Assembly (NCBI RefSeq): GCF_002911695.1
Contig: NZ_PQBS01000037.1
Location: 496,938 to 560,937, forward strand
Source of the DNA: Gracilimonas amylolytica
Lineage (GTDB): Bacteria > Bacteroidota > Rhodothermia > Balneolales > Balneolaceae
DNA: 64,000 nt
Direction: 5' to 3'
Below, piece after piece: positions 1 through 8,936 of this stretch. The position numbers were made by a program, and so were the translations under genes. The notes under the pieces are model-generated. The model had not been told where the DNA came from. It made no database searches and saw nothing but the letters and a program-made list of their open reading frames with translations. Within the stretch, counting starts at the first letter, position 1; every line of letters starts with the position of its first letter.

Positions 1-1
1 A

Positions 2-1396
2 GAATGTAAACGCCGCAGAGACATGCGTGATGAAAACATTTTTACCATTGATCCGGCCGATGCCAAAGATTTTGATGATGCACTGAGTATCAAAAAACTG
101 GATAATGGAAATTATTACCTGGGGGTACACATTGCGGATGTAACCCATTACCTGACGCCCAAATCGATCCTGGATCAGGAGGCTCATAAAAGGGGAACCA
201 GTGTGTATTTAGTGGATCGCGTGATCCCTATGCTGCCTGAGGTACTCAGTAACGGGGTTTGTAGTTTGCGCCCGAATGAGGACAAGCTGACATACAGTTG
301 TTTCATGGAGATCGATCCGAGGGGACAAATGGTTGACTATTCGGTTGAAGAAACGGTCATTCATTCCAAACAACGGTTCACCTATCAGGAAGCACAGGAA
401 GTTATAGATGGTAAGGATCATCCATTCAGCCATGAGGTTAATACCACCGCTGAGCTGGCCCGGATTTTACTGGATAAGAGATTTCGTGAAGGAGCTATAG
501 ATTTTGATAATCCCGAGCCGAAGTTTGTACTGGATGATGACGGTAAACCACTTGAAGTGATCATTAAAAAGCGCATCTTTGCAAACCGCCTTATTGAAGA
601 ATGTATGCTGATGGCCAATAAAACCGTTGCGGCTCACGTTGAGAACATGCGAAAAAAATCCGGAAAGAAACGTTCGAAGGATCTTTTTCCTTTCTTCTAT
701 AGAGTTCATGATAAACCGGATGGTGAAAAACTGGCCGGTATCGCTGAGCAGGTGAAACCGATCGGTATCAACTTTGAGGTTGGTAATAACATGAGCCCTA
801 AGAAGATCAATAACTTGCTTGAGAAGGTGAAGGACACCAATCTGGAGTATATTGTAAACGGACTGATGTTAAGAGCGATGGCTAAAGCTGAATATTCCCC
901 AAATAATGTTGGACATTTTGGTTTAGGCTTTAAACATTACGCACACTTTACAAGTCCGATCAGGCGTTACCCGGACGTGATTGTCCATCGCTTGTTGAAA
1001 GGCTATAATTCCGGAGCGAGAGTTTATACCTACGATCAGCTTAAAAAGGATGGTGAACACTGCAGTGAACGAGAGAAAGTAGCTGTAGATTCGGAACGTG
1101 ATTCGATCAAACTGAAACAGGTTGAGTTTTTAAGTGATAAAACTGGTGAAACGTTCGAGGGAACCATCAGCGGAGTGATGGAAAGAGGTATTTTCGTAAC
1201 TCTGAAAGATATTTATTGTGAAGGAATGATCAGAGTCAGTGACCTGAAGGGTGATTATTATGTTTACCATGAAAAACGACATGCATTGGTCGGTCGCAAA
1301 AGTAAGAAGCAATTTCAGCTTGGCGATGATATCAAAGTGCGTGTTAAAAGCACCGATCTGCAGAAAAGGCAGATCGACCTTAGTTTAGCTCAGTAA
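2..1396 (+). CDS. rnr: Ribonuclease R, C-terminal part (5' end outside window)
   Basis: 3'-5' exoribonuclease of the RNB (RNase II/R) family that degrades structured RNA in the cytoplasm. The reading frame is open to the left edge (codons ECKRRD precede the first ATG at 23), so the N-terminal cold-shock and early RNB parts lie outside the window. The metal-binding aspartates of the RNB active site are visible in DPADAKDFDDA right after the edge. The RNB domain continues through the HYAHFTSPIRRYPD signature, which is near-invariant in this family. The last ~85 residues (from GETFEGTISGV to the stop) form an S1 RNA-binding domain. The gene ends 18 bp before the next same-strand gene. Family assignment is secure. 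RNase R rather than RNase II is inferred from the sequence style and the C-terminal S1 domain. Confidence 0.95.
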   Translation, partial: ECKRRRDMRDENIFTIDPADAKDFDDALSIKKLDNGNYYLGVHIADVTHYLTPKSILDQEAHKRGTSVYLVDRVIPMLPEVLSNGVCSLRPNEDKLTYSCFMEIDPRGQMVDYSVEETVIHSKQRFTYQEAQEVIDGKDHPFSHEVNTTAELARILLDKRFREGAIDFDNPEPKFVLDDDGKPLEVIIKKRIFANRLIEECMLMANKTVAAHVENMRKKSGKKRSKDLFPFFYRVHDKPDGEKLAGIAEQVKPIGINFEVGNNMSPKKINNLLEKVKDTNLEYIVNGLMLRAMAKAEYSPNNVGHFGLGFKHYAHFTSPIRRYPDVIVHRLLKGYNSGARVYTYDQLKKDGEHCSEREKVAVDSERDSIKLKQVEFLSDKTGETFEGTISGVMERGIFVTLKDIYCEGMIRVSDLKGDYYVYHEKRHALVGRKSKKQFQLGDDIKVRVKSTDLQKRQIDLSLAQ

Positions 1397-1414
1397 TTTC
1401 TCATTTTTACGTTT

Positions 1415-4400
1415 ATGAAGACCAAAATTTTCTCCATACTCTTTCTTGGACTTATGATCCTGGCTGCAGATTCCATGTCTGCTTTTGCTCAGTATTATCC
1501 TTTTGGAAAGAACCGTGTTCAATACGAAAAATTTGAGTGGCGGTACATACAATCCACTCACTTTGATGTGTATTACTATGGGGAAAAGAATTATGAGTTG
1601 GCCGAGTTTTCCGCAAAAAGTATTGAATCGGCCTATAAACAGCTAAGTGAGGATTTTGATCATGAGATATCGAACCGAATTACCCTGATCATCTACGATT
1701 CTCATAACGATTTCTCACAAACCAATGTGGTTAATTTACCAACCAGCGCAGAGGGTATTGGTGGTGTGACCGATAAAATGAAAAACCGGATGACGGTCCC
1801 TTTTGCCGGAGACTATGCGGATTTCAGAAGAACGCTGCATCATGAGCTGGTTCATGCCGTTTTCAACGATATGTTTTATGGTGGAACCATCAACTCCATC
1901 ATCCGAAATAATATTCAGCTGGTTTTCCCACTTTGGTTTGAAGAAGGCCTTGCAGAATATACCGCACTGGGTTGGGACACTAACACAGACATGTATATCC
2001 GTGATGCCGTCATTAATAACTATCTTCCGCCCATTCCATACCTGAGCGGCTATTATTCGTATCGAGGGGGACAAGCCGTTTGGAACTACATTGTTGAGCA
2101 ATACGGCCGGCAAAAGATTGGGGAGATCCTACAGCGCATAAAAACATCCCGAAGCGTTGAATATGGATTACAACAGTCCATTGGTTTGAATATTGAGGAA
2201 CTGTCCAAGGTTTGGCAGGATGCCCTTCAGGAACGGTATTATCCGGAAGTGGCTGAACGTGAACGAGCCGATATGATATCAACCTTATTGACCAAGCGGG
2301 GAGATTACGGTTCCTATAATACCAGTCCGTCCATTTCCCCACAGGGCGATAAGATCGCTTTTATTACTAACAAGCGTGGGTATTTTGATGTGGTTGCGAT
2401 CAGTGCCATTGATGGCCGAAAACTGAAGACCTTGATCCGCGGAGAGGATGATCCTGAATTTGAGGAACTGAATATTTTAAATCCCAACATTGCCTGGTCA
2501 CCCGATGGACGTAAGATCGCCATGTCAACGAAATCAGAGGGCAGGGATGATCTTGCCATCATAGATTATGAAACTACCGGAGTCACTAAAGTGAAATTCC
2601 CTGACCTCGATGCCATTGGTTCCATATCATGGTCGCCGGATGGTGAAAAGATCGCTTTCGATGCAAACATAGGTCCATATCAGGATATATTTGTTTACAA
2701 CCTGAGTACTCAGAAACTCACGAATGTCACGGGTGATTTCTTTTCCGATATGCAACCGGTTTGGGCTTCGGACTCCGAGCATATCTATTTTGTATCCGAT
2801 CGTGGGGAAAGGACTCAGCTACACAATTACTCATTGGAGTTTGATCTTTTGAGTACGGAAAGCATGTACCAAACAGATCTGTATCGCGTGCGACTAAATT
2901 CGAGAGAAGCGACTCAGTTGACCGATACCCCTATCTGGAGTGAGAGGTCTCCCAAAACTACCCGTGATGGCCGAATGGTCTTCATATCAGATAAAAATGG
3001 TATACAGAACGTGTATGAGTTTAATTTGGATACCCGGACTTCAACCCCGCTTACAAATCTGCAGACCGGTGCTTCTCAAATATCTATGAGTGCTGACGGT
3101 TCAAGATTGGCTTTTAATTCTATAAATGAGGGTTATCTGGATATCTTTCTTTTACGCTCTCCATTTGACCGAAGGAAATCTGAGGAACTTACCCCTAATT
3201 ATTGGGCCCAACGACGAGCCACAGAATCCGACTCAGAACGGGTGCCTGCCACAAAATATGCGCGCGAAATGTTCAGCGTTGCGGGAGCAGGATTGCCGGT
3301 TGGAGAGGATATAGCTGCTGTAGCGGATGATACAAACCAGGGTGATCAAACCGGTGGCCAGGCTGCTGGAACAGATACAACCGCCACCGGTGAAACAGGG
3401 GGACAGGTTCAGGAAGAAGAAAATAACAACGAGATCGATTTCCGGAATTACGTATTTAGTACGGAAGTCATGGAAGACACAACCATTGTACTGGAAGACA
3501 TTGAGAATTTTCAGCCGGAAAATACCCTGACTGAAGATGGACGATTTCAGCCCAAGGAATATCGACTCCGGTTCTCAACGGATATTTCATACAATCCATC
3601 TATTGTGGCTTCTACCTATGGTACCTATGCGCTGACACAGTTTATTATCAGTGATCTGCTTGGTGATCATCAGATCGCACTGGGTACGAACTTTGTGACC
3701 GACCTTAGAAACAGTGATTACTCGCTGCAGTATGGGTATATGAAAAATCGTACCAACTGGTTCTTTAGTTATTTCCACTCTTCAAGACAGTATCAGACTT
3801 TTTTCGGTGAGAATATACGGTTCAGAACTTACGGTGGGGGTGTAAATGCCCAATATCCGATCAGTAAATTCAAGCGAGTGGATGCCGGATTCTCATTCAT
3901 GGGGATCACTCGAGATTACAGTTCTGTTAGTGACCTATATGCCGGCAGCAGTTTTAACCTGAATCAGGATCCTAATCAAAGTAGTTTCTTTTTATATCCT
4001 GAGGTGATCTTTACCAACGATCAGACTCTACCAGGATTTATTACACCACAGGGGGGTAACAGGTATTCCATTGGTTTATCCGGTAGTCCAGGTGTTGGTG
4101 ATAACGCTCCTCAGTTTGTATCTGTACTGGGCGACTATAGAAAATATTTCAACCTCGGCTCCCGATACAGTTTTGCAATGAGAGCTTCCGGTGCTGCTTC
4201 GGTTGGACCGGATAAACAAACGTATTTTATGGGAGGCCGCCTTGGCTGGATCAATCAACGGTTCAACCAGAATGGACTTTCCTACGATAAACTCACAGAC
4301 AGTTTCTTTACCGTTCCGGCTTTACCGGTCAGGGGATATGCTTATAACAGTATCTATGGCAGTAACTTCTCATTGATCAATGCAGAATTCAGGTTCCCAC

Positions 4401-4792
4401 TGTTTGCAGCCATTGTACCGGGAGCAGTTCCAATCTTACCCCTTTACAATGTGACCGGAGTCGCTTTCCTTGATATCGGTTCAGCCTGGGGAGAGCGTAT
4501 TGATTATGGATTGGTGGATGGCGATGGAAACGATATCATCAACGAGTCCAAACTGGATTTTAAGATCGCTGAAGAGCAAACAGGTACATATGAGCTAAGG
4601 GATCAGAACGGTAATTTAGTTGGCTCAGGCCCTGCCCCTTATCTTGATGGAGACATTCTTATGGGAGCCGGTTTTGGACTTCGTACTATCCTGTTTGGCT
4701 TGCCATTCAGATATGATGTAGGCTGGCCTTATCAGCGAAGTGGTTTTCTATCCAAACCGATCCATTATTTCAGTATTGGAATCGATTTTTAG
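1415..4792 (+). CDS. Secreted metallopeptidase / TolB-like propeller / outer-membrane barrel fusion protein
   Basis: 1125 residues. A signal peptide ends near residue 26 (SAFAQ). A peptidase-MA-like gluzincin domain follows, with the zinc motif HELVH at residues 143-147 and a downstream WFEEGLAEY (about 174-182) that should supply the third ligand. Residues ~300-600 hold WD40/TolB-type propeller blades (repeated WSPDG.KIAF motifs). A low-complexity G/T/Q-rich linker follows at ~635-680. The remaining ~400 residues look like a transmembrane beta-barrel of the bacterial surface antigen (Omp85) type, ending in an aromatic residue (GIDF) as outer-membrane proteins do. The protein therefore probably sits in the outer membrane with a periplasmic or surface protease and propeller. 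Substrate unknown. Such fusions exist in Bacteroidota; the function is inferred from domains only. It ends 6 bp from the convergent gene with no visible terminator between. Confidence 0.82.
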   Translation: MKTKIFSILFLGLMILAADSMSAFAQYYPFGKNRVQYEKFEWRYIQSTHFDVYYYGEKNYELAEFSAKSIESAYKQLSEDFDHEISNRITLIIYDSHNDFSQTNVVNLPTSAEGIGGVTDKMKNRMTVPFAGDYADFRRTLHHELVHAVFNDMFYGGTINSIIRNNIQLVFPLWFEEGLAEYTALGWDTNTDMYIRDAVINNYLPPIPYLSGYYSYRGGQAVWNYIVEQYGRQKIGEILQRIKTSRSVEYGLQQSIGLNIEELSKVWQDALQERYYPEVAERERADMISTLLTKRGDYGSYNTSPSISPQGDKIAFITNKRGYFDVVAISAIDGRKLKTLIRGEDDPEFEELNILNPNIAWSPDGRKIAMSTKSEGRDDLAIIDYETTGVTKVKFPDLDAIGSISWSPDGEKIAFDANIGPYQDIFVYNLSTQKLTNVTGDFFSDMQPVWASDSEHIYFVSDRGERTQLHNYSLEFDLLSTESMYQTDLYRVRLNSREATQLTDTPIWSERSPKTTRDGRMVFISDKNGIQNVYEFNLDTRTSTPLTNLQTGASQISMSADGSRLAFNSINEGYLDIFLLRSPFDRRKSEELTPNYWAQRRATESDSERVPATKYAREMFSVAGAGLPVGEDIAAVADDTNQGDQTGGQAAGTDTTATGETGGQVQEEENNNEIDFRNYVFSTEVMEDTTIVLEDIENFQPENTLTEDGRFQPKEYRLRFSTDISYNPSIVASTYGTYALTQFIISDLLGDHQIALGTNFVTDLRNSDYSLQYGYMKNRTNWFFSYFHSSRQYQTFFGENIRFRTYGGGVNAQYPISKFKRVDAGFSFMGITRDYSSVSDLYAGSSFNLNQDPNQSSFFLYPEVIFTNDQTLPGFITPQGGNRYSIGLSGSPGVGDNAPQFVSVLGDYRKYFNLGSRYSFAMRASGAASVGPDKQTYFMGGRLGWINQRFNQNGLSYDKLTDSFFTVPALPVRGYAYNSIYGSNFSLINAEFRFPLFAAIVPGAVPILPLYNVTGVAFLDIGSAWGERIDYGLVDGDGNDIINESKLDFKIAEEQTGTYELRDQNGNLVGSGPAPYLDGDILMGAGFGLRTILFGLPFRYDVGWPYQRSGFLSKPIHYFSIGIDF

Positions 4793-4798
4793 GATCCA

Positions 4799-6133
4799 CT
4801 ATCTGGCATAAAATGTTTCCACGGCTAACAGTCGGTCAAACTTTCGCTCTGGATCATTGAAGTACACAAAGCTCATGTATTCCTGAACGTTTGGAGAACT
4901 GTTATCGGAAAGTGAGGTGAGATCTATCTGACCGGTTTCATCGAGTAAAATGTATTGATAACTGTAGGTACCTTCCTTGAGTAACTGACTGTTTTTCCAA
5001 AAGCCTGTGGTAGAGTCAAAAACCATTTTATTTTCATGCACGGCGGACCACTGATTGAAATCCCCAAGTATATAGATCCTGTTATCAGGAGAAAGGCTAT
5101 CGGAGCCATCTAAAAGGAAAATGACCCTTGCATAATCGGCTCGTTTAGATGATGCCGGTGAATAGGTTCTGAATGTAGAGGAAGTACCAAAGTCAGAATT
5201 CAGAAAATTTACAACATCCTCTTTGAGGATTGCTTTAGGTGGGTTAGAGCCGGGGTTCCACTCAACGATGTGCGTATTAATCTGTGAAAATGAATTCAGG
5301 TTCTTGGTAACATAACTGACATTTGCAGGAAAGGCATTCGATTGAGTGAGATCAAATTTGGCAGTACCCGGAGTGTTGAAATCATATGAGTCAGTAAAAC
5401 GGGTATCCGACCAAAAACGGTTTTGGACGTATGAAAAACTAAGGTCGAATTCAGGATATTCCACAAGATCGGGGACATTAAAGGTGCTGAATAAACGGTG
5501 TTCAGGCATGAACCGATTTCCCGAGTTGAATAGAGTTTGTGAAGTTGAACTGAGTTCTCCTTCATTTTCGGTGATAAAGAAGGGGAGAGAAAATAGTTCT
5601 TGACCACTTTCAGGATCTGTGACGTGTAACAGGTAATTTCCACTGCTCGTAAATTGGACCTCATTTAAGGAGATCCTCATTTCGTAGTGAATGTAATCGG
5701 GGCCTCGTGACTGACTTACTTGTCCTCCTCCAAGAATGAGTTCACCAATACCATCCAAATACCAATCCTGGGGGATGTTACTGAGTGCCCATGTTTTGCT
5801 GTGGTGTGTAAAGGTGATCCTGAATTGCCCGTTAATTTCGGTCAGTTCATCAAATGATAGGGTCAGATGGTCATCAGAATTGAGTTCTATGACCGGTGGG
5901 TTACTTTGATCGTTATTGGCATAAAGTTGAACACTTTTAAATGAAGCAGGCACTGGAATTTGGTTTGGTACCAAGACTACACTGTTAACCGAGGCTTCAC
6001 CTGTTGATGCAGAAGCAGAAGAAGTGTTCAGGGTTGAAGAACAACCTGAAAACTGACTCAACATGAGTATCACACAGGCCAAAAGCAGCCAATCAGGTTT
6101 ATCTTTGACTATATGGATAAACTTCAGGTTCAA
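4799..6133 (-). CDS. DUF5103 / type IX secretion system plug-type lipoprotein
   Basis: About 444 residues. The C-terminal part (…LDGSDSLSPDNRIYILGDFNQW… to FDRLLAVETFYAR) and the middle section match the DUF5103 family as I know it; its Flavobacterium relative plugs the SprA translocon of the type IX secretion system. The N-terminus is a lipoprotein signal with hydrophobic LLLACVILMLSQ and lipobox FSGC. No ATG lies in a suitable place. The frame is open to a TTG at 6175 inside dapF, but a TTG at 6131-6133 directly after the dapF stop gives a normal-length signal peptide, so I choose that. It is the last gene of the ccmB-holB-dapF run. The role in type IX secretion is inferred from family membership; no other T9SS gene is in the window. 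Confidence 0.78.
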   Translation of the reverse strand: MNLKFIHIVKDKPDWLLLACVILMLSQFSGCSSTLNTSSASASTGEASVNSVVLVPNQIPVPASFKSVQLYANNDQSNPPVIELNSDDHLTLSFDELTEINGQFRITFTHHSKTWALSNIPQDWYLDGIGELILGGGQVSQSRGPDYIHYEMRISLNEVQFTSSGNYLLHVTDPESGQELFSLPFFITENEGELSSTSQTLFNSGNRFMPEHRLFSTFNVPDLVEYPEFDLSFSYVQNRFWSDTRFTDSYDFNTPGTAKFDLTQSNAFPANVSYVTKNLNSFSQINTHIVEWNPGSNPPKAILKEDVVNFLNSDFGTSSTFRTYSPASSKRADYARVIFLLDGSDSLSPDNRIYILGDFNQWSAVHENKMVFDSTTGFWKNSQLLKEGTYSYQYILLDETGQIDLTSLSDNSSPNVQEYMSFVYFNDPERKFDRLLAVETFYAR

Positions 6134-6134
6134 A

Positions 6135-6971
6135 TTATTCGGTTGATCCCACTGAAATACTTCCTCTGAAAACAAAATTAGCCGGACCCGATAAGATCAG
6201 CTGATGATAGGTTTGGGTCTTAGCATCATAATCAAAAGAAGCGGTTAAATTGCCTCCTTTTACCGTTACCTGATACTCGCTATGCCCTTCTTTATGGTTA
6301 TATTTGTGATGGGTTGCAATGGCTGAGGCAAGGGCACCGGTTCCACAAGCAAGGGTGAGATCTTCCACGCCCCGCTCATAGGTTTGCAGTGAGATCTGCC
6401 TGTCTTCATCACAATGAACAAAATTAACATTGGTCCCCGGTGGATCGATGGATTCGTGATACCGGATCTTACGGCCGGTGTCAACAAGATCATCCACTTC
6501 ATCCAGGTGTTCCTTATCCACAAAATGTACGAGATGTTCGGTGGCTGCATCGGCTTTGATGAAAGGTAGACCATCCACACTGATCTCTTCTGCTTTTACA
6601 TGAACCGGAAAGTGAATACTTACAGAATTATCAGCATGGATCTCAGCTTCGTACACATTCTGATGCACATTAAAAGTCTGGGACGAACCAAACCCAAAGT
6701 GATAGGCAAACATAGCCAAACAACGTGCACCGTTGCCACACATGCCCGCATCACTGCCATCAGCGTTTCTGTAGATCATAGTGTAATCCACATCTTCACG
6801 TTTTGCTTCCTGAAGGACCAGAATGCCGTCAGCCCCGATACCAAATTTACGGTCACATAATTCCGGGGTGAAGGCAATGATATCTTCAAGAGAAAATCTG
6901 TAATTGCGGTTATCAAAGACCACAAAGTCATTTCCTGCACCTTCCATTTTATGAAATGAGATCTTCTGCAT
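6135..6971 (-). CDS. dapF: Diaminopimelate epimerase
   Basis: 278 residues, full length. Converts LL- to meso-diaminopimelate, the last-but-one step of lysine synthesis and the source of the peptidoglycan cross-linking residue; cytoplasmic. Both catalytic cysteines are present: Cys78 in GMCGNGARC and Cys209 in LACGTGA. The family N-terminus (KMEGAGNDFVV) is intact. The ATG lies 2 bp after the holB stop, so the two are surely co-transcribed. The gene stops one base before the proposed TTG start of the DUF5103 lipoprotein. Confidence 0.97.
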   Translation of the reverse strand: MQKISFHKMEGAGNDFVVFDNRNYRFSLEDIIAFTPELCDRKFGIGADGILVLQEAKREDVDYTMIYRNADGSDAGMCGNGARCLAMFAYHFGFGSSQTFNVHQNVYEAEIHADNSVSIHFPVHVKAEEISVDGLPFIKADAATEHLVHFVDKEHLDEVDDLVDTGRKIRYHESIDPPGTNVNFVHCDEDRQISLQTYERGVEDLTLACGTGALASAIATHHKYNHKEGHSEYQVTVKGGNLTASFDYDAKTQTYHQLILSGPANFVFRGSISVGSTE

Positions 6972-6973
6972 AA

Positions 6974-8155
6974 TTACTCCACAAAAGCCGGAATATGTTG
7001 CCAGTTATTATCTTCTGATATCACAGGATCGAGTCCCCTCATGAGCATGGAAAAACGCAGCGATATCGCAATAAATATCAGCTTTGGATTTACGTTTTGC
7101 CGGATGGCAGACCTAAATGAATCAAGATGATCGATCATTTCCTCAAGTCTTGCTTCTCCAAGAGAGCCTACAAATTTCTGGATCGATTCCAGTTGATCGA
7201 TGTTGGTTACGAATGTTCGGTTCTCTGTTTCACGATAGATCATCAGATCCCGGATATACATTTCGATCAGGTTAGTGATCGCGATCAAACCTTCAATGTT
7301 GTTTGAGCTTTGCCAGTCCTGCACCAGTGTTGATAGCCCGGCAGCATCCTGACTGAATGCCATTCGCATAAATTCCACCACCGATTCACGGTTCTCCTTT
7401 AGTTTTTTTACATCAAAGAACCGGGTCATGGCGTAATTCCCGCCGGAAACCCTCGCCAGATAAGCAGCATCATCGGGGCTCAATCCATCCACATCGATCA
7501 AACCCTCTTCTATTTCCTTATCCTTCAGTGTTCCAAGTGGAATATGCTGACAACGGGAGGTAATGGTTGGAAGCAGGCTTTCATAGCTTTCGGTGGTAAG
7601 GATGAACATAAGGCGATCAGATGGTTCCTCAAGCATTTTAAGGAAGGCATTGGCGGTTTCCTTACGCATGGTTTCAACCTGTGTCATGATAACTACCACC
7701 CGGTTTCCCTCGTTCGGCTTAAGTTTGGCAATAGGGCGGATATCTTCTCTGAAATAATCAATGGGATAAAATGCCTGCCGGTTCTTGGAAGATTCATCAT
7801 CCAGTGAGGGACGCTGAGAAAAGCCAATAATTTCGTAGGGGTCCTCTGCCAGTAACTCAAGGCGGTCTCTCAGTTCTTCCGTTTTAACTGTGGTTGGTTT
7901 TGGGATGAACACATGTATATCAGGATGGGTGAACCAGGATGATTTTTTTGAGGTGGCATATTCACCGAGATCACTCAGGTTACTGATGCCATTTATGGCC
8001 TCAGCCAGTGCAAGTGCAAAAGCCGTTTTGCCAATACCACTAGGCCCTGACAGGAGGTATGCATGACTGATCCGGTCGGAGGCCAGAATTCTCTCCACCT
8101 GATCTTTAGCCCTTTTCTGCCCAATGATACGCTTATTGCCAAATTTAATATTCAT
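6974..8155 (-). CDS. holB: DNA polymerase III subunit delta' (clamp-loader AAA+ ATPase)
   Basis: 393 residues. Clamp-loader subunit of the DNA polymerase III holoenzyme. A Walker A motif GPSGIGKT is at residues 37-44. The second half of the AAA+ domain has the clamp-loader features NAFLKMLEEPSDRLMFIL and the sensor/SRC-type motif TITSRCQHIPL. DnaX subunits carry a cysteine zinc knuckle and a long tail; neither is seen here, so delta' fits better than gamma/tau. A stretch of ~60 residues between Walker A and B (KPTTVKTEELRDRL… to PIDYFREDI) looks longer than in enterobacterial HolB, which is common in Bacteroidota. It is 5 bp downstream of ccmB and 2 bp upstream of dapF. Confidence 0.88.
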   Translation of the reverse strand: MNIKFGNKRIIGQKRAKDQVERILASDRISHAYLLSGPSGIGKTAFALALAEAINGISNLSDLGEYATSKKSSWFTHPDIHVFIPKPTTVKTEELRDRLELLAEDPYEIIGFSQRPSLDDESSKNRQAFYPIDYFREDIRPIAKLKPNEGNRVVVIMTQVETMRKETANAFLKMLEEPSDRLMFILTTESYESLLPTITSRCQHIPLGTLKDKEIEEGLIDVDGLSPDDAAYLARVSGGNYAMTRFFDVKKLKENRESVVEFMRMAFSQDAAGLSTLVQDWQSSNNIEGLIAITNLIEMYIRDLMIYRETENRTFVTNIDQLESIQKFVGSLGEARLEEMIDHLDSFRSAIRQNVNPKLIFIAISLRFSMLMRGLDPVISEDNNWQHIPAFVE

Positions 8156-8160
8156 ACGTT

Positions 8161-8832
8161 CTATTCCTCCCAGATAAAATCAAAAAGCAAAACACCGGAT
8201 GTGATGGTCACCCCGGCAAAACCGACTAATGCAGTAATGTTATTTAAAGATGCAGCTCCGCCATCCACAAAAGCTGTTTTACTGATGTCTGCAAGAAGCA
8301 GTACTAACGGCATGAACAAGGGAATGCTCAATACAGAAAAGATCGCCCCCTTGCGGTCAGCTTGTGAGACGACCGCTGCGGTCATGGTAGCCACTCCTGA
8401 AAGTCCGGCTGTACCTACCAGAAGCATGATCAAAAAGGCCGTCCAGGATTGAATACTAAGGTTCATTAGAAAAATGTAGCCGGCAAATGTGGTCACGTTA
8501 ATAAGCAGGGTAAACAGGTAATTATAGATCAGTTTACCGCTGTACACGTTGGTCCCATCGGCATAGATCCGTAAGAGGTCGAAGGTATTTTTGTCGGTTT
8601 CTGAAATAAAACTACGGCTGAGGGCCGACAAAGCGGCAAACAGGATAATGATCCAGACCAAACCTGATTTGGGACCCGGTTCCAGCTGATCTGCCCGAAG
8701 GGTGAATAACACCAGCAGCATGGATGCAGCCACAAAAGCCAGAACCATGTTAAAAGCGAATCGCGTGCGCAATTCTATACGCAGATCTTTCATTAAAATA
8801 GTATAAGTGCTTCTGATCCAGCTCATGGTCAA
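8161..8832 (-). CDS. ccmB: Heme exporter protein CcmB
   Basis: 223 residues with six evident membrane segments. CcmB is the membrane subunit of the CcmAB ABC transporter used in system I cytochrome c maturation. The N-terminus (ILMKDLRIELRTRFAFNMVL) and the SALSRSFISETDKNTFDLLR segment are characteristic of the family. No ccmA, ccmC or other cytochrome c biogenesis gene lies beside it; the next genes downstream are holB and dapF, so it is separated from the rest of the system. First gene of a tight minus-strand run (5 bp to holB). Confidence 0.88.
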   Translation of the reverse strand: MTMSWIRSTYTILMKDLRIELRTRFAFNMVLAFVAASMLLVLFTLRADQLEPGPKSGLVWIIILFAALSALSRSFISETDKNTFDLLRIYADGTNVYSGKLIYNYLFTLLINVTTFAGYIFLMNLSIQSWTAFLIMLLVGTAGLSGVATMTAAVVSQADRKGAIFSVLSIPLFMPLVLLLADISKTAFVDGGAASLNNITALVGFAGVTITSGVLLFDFIWEE

Positions 8833-8895
8833 GTTTAAGGATTTTAACGGGCTATTGACAGAAATAAAGCCCGGTTAAGGTAACTATTTATGTAA

Positions 8896-8922
8896 GCGAA
8901 AGGGTGTTGTTATCCCTCTCGC
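8896..8922 (-). terminator. Hairpin after the tricorn-like protease gene
   Basis: Inverted repeat GCGAAAGGG / CCCTCTCGC (one G-U pair) with a 9-nt loop, starting 14 bp past the stop of the minus-strand protease gene. There is no clear U-run, so it may stop transcription weakly or protect the 3' end. Confidence 0.4.
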
Positions 8923-8936
8923 CTACAAAACCGGAT

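Noticed and set aside
6134..6175. Longer TTG start for the DUF5103 gene
   Set aside because: Would overlap dapF by 41 bp and put ~14 polar residues before the signal peptide.
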